Origin: Bradyrhizobium sp. DOA9
GTDB lineage: Bacteria > Pseudomonadota > Alphaproteobacteria > Rhizobiales > Xanthobacteraceae
Length of the DNA: 64,000 nucleotides
Assembly: GCF_000617845.2 (NCBI RefSeq)
Contig: NZ_DF820425.1
Span: 3,275,725-3,339,724 of the forward strand
Reading direction: 5' to 3'
Positions 23,690 through 30,199 of the stretch are shown one piece after another; position 1 is the first letter of the stretch; the number at the start of each line of letters is the position of its first letter. Under the pieces are notes generated by a model. The model worked only from the letters and a program-made list of their open reading frames with translations, had not been told where the DNA came from and searched no databases. A program made the translations under genes and the position numbers.

Positions 23690-24463
23690 TCAGAACAGGC
23701 CTGGGATCAACATTGCCACCTTGTCCCTGTAGTGCCGGTACTGATCTCCGAACAGAGTGACGAGGTCGCGCTCCTCCAACCAGATGCCGACGAAGATGTA
23801 GGCGGTCGTCACCATCGCGAACAGCAGGTGCCCGAGCGTCATGGTGGGCGTCGACCAGAACGCGATGATGAAGCCGAGATAGATCGGATGCCGGATCAGG
23901 CGGTAGAGGCCCGGCGTCCTGAACTTCATCGGTTCAGTGAGCCTGCCTGCAAAGTGGCTGACGACTTGCGTCAGTCCGAACAATTCGAAATGGCTGATCA
24001 GGAACGTGCTGTACAGCACGATGAGCCAGCCGGCGAAGCTGCCGACGATTGCGGCGTCGGCCGCCATAGGCGTCTCGATCGCCCAAACGACGGTCGCGAT
24101 GGGACGCCATTGCCAGAACAGCAGGATCAGGCTCAGGCTCGCCAGAAGCACATAGGTGCTGCGTTCGAGCGCGGGTGAAGCGAAGGCGGCGAACAGCTTC
24201 TTGAAGCCCTGGCGGGCCATGCCGCTGTGCTGGACGGCAAAAAGTGACATCAACGCGAGGTCGACGAAGAGAGCCTGTCCGGTCGGGCCCGTGGCGCCGC
24301 CGTCGATTGTCTTGGGCACGACGAACTGCGTGATGAAGCCGACGGCATAGAGAAAGGTTCCGAAGAAGATCAGATACGCGAGGACGCCATAGCCGAGCAC
24401 GAAGCTTCGTGCGGCGAACGAACTTGCGGTCTGAGTAGGTCCGTTTTGCATCGTGATGGACAT
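23690..24463 (-). CDS. mddA: Methanethiol S-methyltransferase (MddA-like)
   Basis: 257-residue multi-spanning membrane protein of the NnrU/isoprenylcysteine-methyltransferase-like group. The C-terminal block RHPIYLGFIIAFWSTP...EERDLVTLFGDQYRHYRDKVAMLIP is the SAM-binding signature, and ALMSLFAVQHSGMARQGFK is the conserved N-terminal half of MddA proteins. MddA methylates methanethiol with SAM to dimethyl sulfide; Bradyrhizobium enzymes of this family have been characterised. ATG 24463 gives MSITMQNGPT; the longer frame to 24631 overlaps the upstream gene. It is the last gene of a four-gene leftward operon. Confidence 0.85.
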   Translation of the reverse strand: MSITMQNGPTQTASSFAARSFVLGYGVLAYLIFFGTFLYAVGFITQFVVPKTIDGGATGPTGQALFVDLALMSLFAVQHSGMARQGFKKLFAAFASPALERSTYVLLASLSLILLFWQWRPIATVVWAIETPMAADAAIVGSFAGWLIVLYSTFLISHFELFGLTQVVSHFAGRLTEPMKFRTPGLYRLIRHPIYLGFIIAFWSTPTMTLGHLLFAMVTTAYIFVGIWLEERDLVTLFGDQYRHYRDKVAMLIPGLF

Positions 24464-24536
24464 GATCAAGTTTCCAGTTCGGTGGTGAGGGATTGAAGGG
24501 CTGTCGCAGCAGGGGCGGTGTTCACCGCCGCCTTCG

Positions 24537-24794
24537 TCACGTTGCAAAGGCGGCTGGAACCTTCGCGGCCTTGCATTTGCCCGGGCTTTTCTGGGCCGCT
24601 GCGCCGCCGCGCACGCCATCGGTGCGATCATCGCCCAGCGTCGTTGCAGCCGAAGCCAGGACGAGCGACATCATGACGGCACCGATGGTCCCGATCGCCA
24701 GCGCGGCGGTTCTGGACTTGAAATTTCCGCGCCTGAAATTCTTGAAATCGGAGGTCCTGGCTTCGGAAGCGTCGGATTGGAAGAATGAATTCAT
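24537..24794 (-). CDS. Small single-span membrane or exported protein
   Basis: 85 residues from ATG 24794 after a GAGGAAAT ribosome site. A charged N-terminus (residues 1-28, MNSFFQSDASEARTSDFKNF...) is followed by one hydrophobic segment (AALAIGTIGAVMMSLVLASAATT) and a Lys/Ala-rich tail. I know no family. It lies two bases after the preceding small gene and before mddA, so it is almost certainly co-transcribed with them. The long frame extending to 25277 is an artefact of fusion with upstream out-of-context codons. Confidence 0.6.
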   Translation of the reverse strand: MNSFFQSDASEARTSDFKNFRRGNFKSRTAALAIGTIGAVMMSLVLASAATTLGDDRTDGVRGGAAAQKSPGKCKAAKVPAAFAT

Positions 24795-24796
24795 GA

Positions 24797-25045
24797 CTAT
24801 TTCCTCGAATTGAAACTGTTGCCGGGAATGCAAATCGTCCGATGGTGACGCGCGTCTCGCGCTGTATCGCCACCGTCGGCCCTGGTGTCGCCGCACCCCT
24901 TCGCGAACTGCATTGCCGCCTTCTCGCGGTTCGCCAGCATGCTGGCGACAGACTGATTGATCAGCCGGCGAAGCCGCAGCAGGATGCCGGCGAGATATCG
25001 CTGCGAGGGGCTCAGTGCGGGCGGCGCCTGAGACTGAATGGACAT
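24797..25045 (-). CDS. Small basic hypothetical protein
   Basis: 82 residues starting MSIQSQAPPALSPSQRYLAG; the ATG at 25045 has AAAGGA eight bases upstream, whereas the ATG at 25051 is too close to it. The first half is an amphipathic, Arg/Leu-rich helix (ILLRLRRLINQSVASMLA), the second half polar. No family recognised. It is the second gene of the DUF4242-mddA operon, directly abutting the next small gene. Confidence 0.5.
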   Translation of the reverse strand: MSIQSQAPPALSPSQRYLAGILLRLRRLINQSVASMLANREKAAMQFAKGCGDTRADGGDTARDARHHRTICIPGNSFNSRK

Positions 25046-25098
25046 TTCCATATCCTTTCATGGAATATCGAGTTGAAGACGCCGCCCGCGTTGATCGG

Positions 25099-25404
25099 CT
25101 ATTCGGCGGCGGCCGTTTGCGGCGTCGGATCGCTGCGAACGACCACGGTCGTGGCGACCTTGTAGAATTCCTCGCCCGGCATGCCGACGCGCCGTGCATG
25201 CTCGCGGATCGACTCTCCGTCGCGCGCTTCGTAGATGCAGAAGGTGCCGATGCGGCCGTCGGCCTCGTGGACCACATAGCTGCGGATCCAGCGAACGCGG
25301 TCGGACATCTGCTCGTTGCCGATCCGCGCGGACTTCGCGCCCGCGGCTTCCAGTTCGCTCAGGTTTGCCCAGGCGCTTGGGCGGCGAATGACGTAGAGTT
25401 CCAT
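25099..25404 (-). CDS. DUF4242 / SCO4226-type nickel-binding-like protein
   Basis: 101 residues. The pattern MELYVIRRPSAW, SYVVHEADGRIGTFCIYEA and IREHARRVGMPGEEFYKV matches small ferredoxin-like-fold DUF4242 proteins, one of which (SCO4226) binds nickel. Metal binding here is inferred from family only. ATG 25404 follows GAGGAGACGC. First gene of a leftward operon that includes two small proteins and mddA. It faces a winged-helix/TPR regulator across an array of 11-bp direct repeats, suggesting direct control. Confidence 0.75.
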   Translation of the reverse strand: MELYVIRRPSAWANLSELEAAGAKSARIGNEQMSDRVRWIRSYVVHEADGRIGTFCIYEARDGESIREHARRVGMPGEEFYKVATTVVVRSDPTPQTAAAE

Positions 25405-25498
25405 AGGGCGTCTCCTCGGGGTTGATGCTGCCGGTCGGTCGTGACCGTCGGCCGTGAGGAGCTATAGGCGCCGCCGGCACTGATCGTCCTGACCGGGG

Positions 25499-25553
25499 CC
25501 TGATCATTGCCTGAACCTTGCCTGATCCTTGCGTGATCCTTGCCTGAACCTTT
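25499..25553. promoter_or_regulatory. Array of five 11-bp direct repeats (CCTGATCCTTG), putative regulator operator
   Basis: Five head-to-tail units: CCTGATCATTG (25499), CCTGAACCTTG (25510), CCTGATCCTTG (25521), CGTGATCCTTG (25532) and CCTGAACCTTT (25543). A degenerate CCTGACCGGGG precedes them at 25488. The 11-bp period is one helical turn and is the spacing used by OmpR/PhoB-type winged-helix proteins. The array ends 24 bp before the winged-helix regulator gene and 95 bp from the divergent mddA operon, so it may control both. Confidence 0.75.
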
Positions 25554-25577
25554 TCCGTCTCTTCCAGACGTAACGAT

Positions 25578-27371
25578 ATGATCCTCAGGTTTGGACCCTT
25601 CGAGCTCGACGAAGCGGGCCGCGCGCTTACTCATGCGCAGCGGGAGGTCGCGCTGCAGCCGCGCGTGTTCGATCTGCTGGTCTACCTGACGCGCAACCGG
25701 GACCGGGTCGTCACCAAGGAAGAGCTGCTCGATACCCTCTGGCCCGACGTAACCGTCACCGACAATTCCTTGCAGCGGGCGGTGAGCATGCTGCGTGGCG
25801 TCCTGCGCAAGGGTGGGATGGGTGGCGCCATCCGGAACATGCCGGGCAGGGGATATCGTTTCTGCATCGACAGCGTGTCGCAGCCGCAGGTTGCCGCTCC
25901 CGAGACGACGGACGAGCAAGCTCCTGATCTGCTGGCGCGAGCGCAAAGCGCCGCAGCCGAGCAAGCCTGGGACGAAGCCGCAGCGCTGTTCGAGGCGGCC
26001 GATGCCGTCCAACCGCTCGATGGCGCCGACCTGCACCTATGGGCGCTGGCCTTGCAGTGCACCGGCAAGGCCGATGCGGCCCTGCCTCTCCTGGCTCGCG
26101 CGGTCGCCGCCCATACCAGGGCCGGCAACGTGCCGCCGGCCATCGTCGACGCTGTCACACTCTCCGGCTTGTACTTCGAGCGCGGCCAGGCGGCGATGGC
26201 CAAGGGCTGGCTGGCGCGCGCCGAGGATTGGGCCTCGGAGATCGAGGATCCCGCCACGACTGCGCTCACTCTCTGGATGAAATCGAAGGTCGCCGCGTTC
26301 GACGGCGAGCCTGAACAGGCACTTTCGCTTGCTGATGCCGCGTACACCGCGGTTCGGCACAAGGGCGCTGTCGGCATCGAGGCGCTGAGTCTTGCCTATC
26401 GTGGGTTCTACCGGCTGTGTCTGGGCGATACGCGCGCGGGACTGGCGGATCAGGACCTCGCTGCTGCGATGGCACTCTCCAGCGGCGATATCGATCCGAT
26501 CGTCGGAGGCATCCTCTACTGCAACATCCTGTGGGCGGCGCGGATGTTCGGAGATTGGGCAAGGGCCGACCAGTGGACGCTGGGCTATCAGAAATATTGC
26601 ACCGAGAGCGGGATGGAATTGACCGGCTCCTGCCAGCTTCATCGGTCAGAAGTCCTCGGCGTCAGGGGCTCGCTTGGCGAGGCCTTGTCGCGCATTCAGG
26701 ATTCGCTGGCGCGGCTGACCGGTGATGCGCCTTGGGCGATTGGCGATGCCAACCGCGTGCTGGGGGACGTCCAGGCTGCGATCGGCAACGACGACGCCGC
26801 GCTCGAAGCCTACGAAAAGGCCTATGCCCTCGGCTGGTGCCCCGAGCCCGGCCGCGCCATGCTTTTGCTGGAACGTGGCGAGGCTGAAGCCGCCTACACC
26901 AGTCTCGAACGCAGCTTGATCGGAAAGACCTGGTGGACCCTGCAGCGGCGGGGAATGTTGTTCGCGCATCTGGCGCTTGCGGCCGCGCATACAGGCCGCC
27001 ATGAGCAGGCCCTGGAGCTGATCGAAGAGCTTTCCGGAAGCCCGGATCGATGGCCGATGCCCTCGATCCGGGCATTGACGAACGAAGCGCAGGCGGTTCT
27101 CGCGGATCTGCGCGATGATTACGACTCGGCGCTGCGGCATCTGCACCTGGCCCGACAGCTATGGTCGAGCATCGACGGGCGAGTGCAGGCCGTCAGGCTG
27201 AGGCTCCGTATCGCCAAGCTGCAATTGGCGCACGATGATGTCCGCGGCGCGTCAGCGGAAATTCACGCGGCCCAGCTCGTGGCCGGCGAACTGGGCTCGC
27301 GGAAGTTCGAGGCTGCCTGTGCGGCTTTGCGACGCGAGATCGACACGCGAGCGCCGGGACGTGCCGCTTAG
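25578..27371 (+). CDS. Winged-helix (OmpR/CadC-type) transcriptional regulator with TPR region
   Basis: 597 residues. The N-terminal 98 or so form a trans_reg_C DNA-binding domain (RFGPFELDEAGRAL, FDLLVYLTRNRDRVVTKEEL, DNSLQRAVSMLRGVLRKGG, PGRGYRFCID). The remainder is helical, alanine-rich and TPR-like, similar to other CadC-type cytosolic regulators; there is no receiver domain and no transmembrane segment. The TPR part probably senses a ligand or partner. ATG 25578 lies 24 bp after the 11-bp repeat array, so autoregulation and control of the divergent DUF4242-mddA operon are likely. Confidence 0.85.
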   Translation: MILRFGPFELDEAGRALTHAQREVALQPRVFDLLVYLTRNRDRVVTKEELLDTLWPDVTVTDNSLQRAVSMLRGVLRKGGMGGAIRNMPGRGYRFCIDSVSQPQVAAPETTDEQAPDLLARAQSAAAEQAWDEAAALFEAADAVQPLDGADLHLWALALQCTGKADAALPLLARAVAAHTRAGNVPPAIVDAVTLSGLYFERGQAAMAKGWLARAEDWASEIEDPATTALTLWMKSKVAAFDGEPEQALSLADAAYTAVRHKGAVGIEALSLAYRGFYRLCLGDTRAGLADQDLAAAMALSSGDIDPIVGGILYCNILWAARMFGDWARADQWTLGYQKYCTESGMELTGSCQLHRSEVLGVRGSLGEALSRIQDSLARLTGDAPWAIGDANRVLGDVQAAIGNDDAALEAYEKAYALGWCPEPGRAMLLLERGEAEAAYTSLERSLIGKTWWTLQRRGMLFAHLALAAAHTGRHEQALELIEELSGSPDRWPMPSIRALTNEAQAVLADLRDDYDSALRHLHLARQLWSSIDGRVQAVRLRLRIAKLQLAHDDVRGASAEIHAAQLVAGELGSRKFEAACAALRREIDTRAPGRAA

Positions 27372-27455
27372 CGAGGATCCGTGATCCGTAGAGCGTCACC
27401 GACCCCTCGCTCCGGTTGCGAGGCGAGGCAAAGCGCCGCGCAAACGCGCCGAAGC

Positions 27456-28283
27456 TTAGTCCATTCCCTCGTCGGGAATGTTCAATATCGTCCCGCAGGC
27501 CTTGCAGTGCACCGCGTCCACGTCATGACGCTGCAGAGCGCAGACCGGACAGGGAAAACGCACCTTGGAAGGCGCGAGGAGGGCCTTGGCCAGATTCAGG
27601 AACAGGGTCACACCAAAGATCATGATGACGACGGTGATCAGGCGTCCGACCGTGCCGGGCAAGGTGATGTCGCCGAAGCCGGTCGTGGTCAGCGCGGTCA
27701 CCGTGAAGTAGAGCGCGTCGGCATAATTGGCAATCTGCTGGTTGTGGGAGCGCTGGGTCTCGTAGACGACGCCGGTCATCACGAAAATGAACACGCCGAG
27801 GTTGGCGACGGCAAACACCACTTCCTCGTTGCGCCGGAAGAACGCACTATCGATCCTGAGCCGGGCTACCATCTGGTAGTCGCGAAGCAATCGCAACGTG
27901 CGGAACGCGCGCAGGAATCCGCCGGCTTCTCCGGCGAGCGGTGCAAGGAATGAGATGATGACGACGATGTCGGTCCAGGTTGAAAGCCGCGTGAGTTCAC
28001 GCAGCGGCTGCCGGCTGATGATCATCCGTGCCGAGAAATCGGCGAGGACGACGATGCCGAACACGACGTCGAGCGCTTCGATGGTCCTGGTGCGAGGCAG
28101 GAACGAGGTCGCGATGATGAACAGGACCGTGACGATATCGAACGCGAGCAGGGCGTATCGAAAACGGATGCAGCCGAACGAGTCGCCCTCGTAGAGCTGC
28201 CTGATCCTGTGTTTCAGGGTCTCGAATGGGGTTGCGAAGGCGGCGAGCAGCCCATATCCCTGTATGTTGTTGCGGTGAGACAT
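27456..28283 (-). CDS. Ion channel (voltage-gated K+ type) with C-terminal zinc ribbon
   Basis: 275-residue six-span channel. An S4-like helix RAFRTLRLLR is at 125-134, the pore helix YFTVTALTT precedes the selectivity filter TTGFGD (200-205), and a final span follows. After it comes a C-terminal zinc-ribbon-like module with Cys245, Cys248, Cys260 and Cys263 (CPVC..CKAC). TGFGD fits K+ selectivity. The usual RCK or cyclic-nucleotide domain is missing; the ribbon may act as a cytosolic sensor or tetramer clamp, which is inference. ATG 28283. The transglutaminase gene upstream ends 24 bp earlier on the same strand. Confidence 0.87.
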   Translation of the reverse strand: MSHRNNIQGYGLLAAFATPFETLKHRIRQLYEGDSFGCIRFRYALLAFDIVTVLFIIATSFLPRTRTIEALDVVFGIVVLADFSARMIISRQPLRELTRLSTWTDIVVIISFLAPLAGEAGGFLRAFRTLRLLRDYQMVARLRIDSAFFRRNEEVVFAVANLGVFIFVMTGVVYETQRSHNQQIANYADALYFTVTALTTTGFGDITLPGTVGRLITVVIMIFGVTLFLNLAKALLAPSKVRFPCPVCALQRHDVDAVHCKACGTILNIPDEGMD

Positions 28284-28306
28284 GGCCTGCGTCCGCTTCC
28301 TGCGGC

Positions 28307-29212
28307 TTACCCTTCCGAAGGATCGAGCATCTCGCCGAGCTTGTTGACGGCGACATCGACCGACATGCCCAGATAGTCGCCGGAATCGCCGAACCACGAG
28401 CCGGCCAGCGGCACGGCCTGGCCCGGATGCCGCGCAATGGCTACCGGAATCAGATCGAAGCCGGCGCTCAGGCTGTTGGTGGGATCGTAATCGAGCCAGC
28501 CGGCGCCGGGCAGGAACACCTGCACCCAGGCGTGGGTCGCGCCGGAGCCGGTCATGCCGACCGCGCCACCGTCGAGCGCGGCGTCGTAGAGATAGCCGCT
28601 GACGAAGCGGGCGGCAAAGCCGAGGCGGCGCAGCGTCTCGATCATCAACCAGGCGAAATCCCGGCAGGTGCCAGATCTCGTGCGCAGCGTTTCGCTGGGC
28701 GACTGGGTGCCTTCAGCGTCTCGGCTGCGATAGTTGAACTCGGTGCGAAACGCCGCCAGCATGCGCCGTAGGACGTCGGCCGTCCTGTCCTGATCGCCGG
28801 CAACGAAGCTCTTGGTCCACGCCGCATGGCTGCCATCCGGATCATCCGCATGCGGACGGAGATAACCGGCAAGGTCGGTCCACTCATCCGGCGTATATTG
28901 CACGGGGACCTCCTCGGCCCGCGGCTCCAGCGGAAATGCCTCCAGCCCCTTGATACCGAAATAGACGCCGCGGACCTTGAAGGTGAAGGTGAGCTCCTTG
29001 GCGGGTTCGCTGAAGTCCATCACCGTGACGGCATTGGAGCGGGAGTCGGTGACCCAAAGCACCTTCGATGGCAGGCTGGTCGAAGCGGACCAGCGCAGCA
29101 GCCGGGTCGCGGCGCCGCGCCGCGGCAGGAACATGGCTCGGTGGGTGCCGAACGTCACGGGCTTGGCATAGCGATAGGTCGTCGTGTGCGTGATCTCGCC
29201 GATAATCGCCAT
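28307..29212 (-). CDS. Transglutaminase-like family protein
   Basis: 301 residues with an N-terminal beta-sandwich region (bacterial transglutaminase-like N) and a transglutaminase core. The catalytic triad is visible: Cys183 in GTCRDFAW, His227 in THAWVQVFLP and Asp243 in DYDPTN. Such cytosolic proteins probably act as peptidases or amidases; their substrates are unknown. ATG 29212 begins MAIIGEITHTTTYRY, the standard family start. It lies upstream of the channel gene and faces the GlsB-type gene across a perfect TTGAT-N4-ATCAA site. Confidence 0.9.
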   Translation of the reverse strand: MAIIGEITHTTTYRYAKPVTFGTHRAMFLPRRGAATRLLRWSASTSLPSKVLWVTDSRSNAVTVMDFSEPAKELTFTFKVRGVYFGIKGLEAFPLEPRAEEVPVQYTPDEWTDLAGYLRPHADDPDGSHAAWTKSFVAGDQDRTADVLRRMLAAFRTEFNYRSRDAEGTQSPSETLRTRSGTCRDFAWLMIETLRRLGFAARFVSGYLYDAALDGGAVGMTGSGATHAWVQVFLPGAGWLDYDPTNSLSAGFDLIPVAIARHPGQAVPLAGSWFGDSGDYLGMSVDVAVNKLGEMLDPSEG

Positions 29213-29303
29213 GCGCTGATCCGCTTTGCACTGCGGAGAGCGTTGAGCGCCTTCCGCACGAGAATGAGCACGCGCCAGCTTTCGGCCCGGCCGCTTCCGC
29301 CCA

Positions 29304-29317
29304 TTGATCTAGATCAA
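29304..29317. promoter_or_regulatory. Perfect FixK/FNR-type box TTGATCTAGATCAA
   Basis: A fully symmetric TTGAT-CTAG-ATCAA, the consensus of FNR/FixK-family activators, which control microoxic genes in Bradyrhizobium. It is 88 bp before the GlsB-type start and 91 bp before the divergent transglutaminase start. If used as a class II site (centred at -41.5), transcription would begin near 29352 rightward or near 29269 leftward. Confidence 0.7.
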
Positions 29318-29405
29318 CGTCGTTCCGGGGATCGTCTGGCCCATCAAGCGATCACGCATTCCCCCAGACGTTGACGTGGCAAGCGGACCGAATGGAGCGA
29401 TGGAC

Positions 29406-29669
29406 ATGGGCATCCTGTGGACGATCATCATCGGGTTCATCGTTGGCTTGGTCGCGAAGTTCATCATGCCTGGTGACAAATCCGAGCCCAAGGGGTTCAT
29501 CTTGACCACGGTCTTGGGCATTGTCGGTGCCTTCGTCGCGACTTGGCTCGGTCAGGCTGTGGGGTGGTATCGGTTCGGAGAGGGGGCTGGCTTCATCGGA
29601 AGCGTCGTCGGTGCCATCATCCTCCTGTTTCTGTACGGCCTCGTCGTGGGTCGTCAGGGGCGCGCTTGA
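29406..29669 (+). CDS. GlsB/YeaQ/YmgE family stress-response membrane protein
   Basis: 87-residue integral membrane protein with about three hydrophobic, Gly-rich spans (MGILWTIIIGFIVGLVAKF, FILTTVLGIVGAFVATWLG, FIGSVVGAIILLFLYGLVVG). This is the GlsB/YeaQ transglycosylase-associated family, linked to general stress but of unknown biochemical activity. ATG 29406 has GGAG eight bases upstream; ATG 29400 and GTG 29376 are too close to it or lack a site. The FixK/FNR box upstream suggests oxygen-responsive expression. Its stop overlaps the TTG start of the next gene. Confidence 0.85.
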   Translation: MGILWTIIIGFIVGLVAKFIMPGDKSEPKGFILTTVLGIVGAFVATWLGQAVGWYRFGEGAGFIGSVVGAIILLFLYGLVVGRQGRA

Positions 29670-30079
29670 AAATCACGCTGTCAGCCGTCGCGGTGCTCGC
29701 GATGATCTTCTCGGAACCTGCGCAAGCCGCAACGCTCAGCGAGCCCGAAACCACGTTCCTCGACCAGCTCGTCACCGCATCCGTGGTGCTCGAGCAACGC
29801 TGCGACGGTTACGAGGTTGATGGCAGCGGCGCCGTTCAACTCGGCGCCCGGCTGCTCGGCAGCCCCGAGGCGGCGATGGCGATGATCGACGCCTATGCTG
29901 CGGCCATCAAGGCCTATGATGGCGAAGCTTATGATGCCGGCAAATTCCGTCCAGAGGTGTTCGAGGCCGCCGCAAAGACATTCAAGCGGGTCCGGACGGA
30001 TTTGATCAGGAACCGGAAACGCGCCTGCGCCGACTATGGCGAGGTCAGCGTGGACCGCGGGCTGGTGAGACGATACTGA
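29666..30079 (+). CDS. Small exported hypothetical protein
   Basis: 137 residues if initiated at TTG 29666, which overlaps the stop of the GlsB-type gene (TTGA) and so suggests translational coupling. From there the N-terminus KITLSAVAVLAMIFSEPAQA is a good signal peptide. The mature part is a helical domain with two cysteines (EQRCDGYEV and KRACADYG) that may pair in the periplasm. No family recognised. An ATG at 29702 would leave only a fragment of the signal, supporting the TTG. Confidence 0.6.
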   Translation: MKITLSAVAVLAMIFSEPAQAATLSEPETTFLDQLVTASVVLEQRCDGYEVDGSGAVQLGARLLGSPEAAMAMIDAYAAAIKAYDGEAYDAGKFRPEVFEAAAKTFKRVRTDLIRNRKRACADYGEVSVDRGLVRRY

Positions 30080-30145
30080 GTGGCCGCAGGAACAGCCTCC
30101 AAATACGATTGCCCAGCTACATGCGGGGAGTGTCGAATGCCGGCC

Positions 30146-30179
30146 TTGTTGACAATCGAGGAGCGCGCTGTACCACAAT
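30146..30179 (+). promoter_or_regulatory. Possible promoter with TTGT-N2-ACAA dyad upstream of the dehydratase
   Basis: TTGTTGACAA at 30146-30155 contains a -35-like TTGACA and is also a TTGT-N2-ACAA dyad of the kind bound by some GntR-family repressors. A poor -10 candidate, CACAAT, ends at 30179 with long spacing. Suggestive only. Confidence 0.3.
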
Positions 30180-30199
30180 AGTCAACATGAAGGAGTGGC

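Noticed and set aside
25499..25553. CRISPR-like interpretation of the 11-bp repeats
   Set aside because: Units are contiguous with no spacers and far shorter than CRISPR repeats; the pattern is that of tandem regulator sites.
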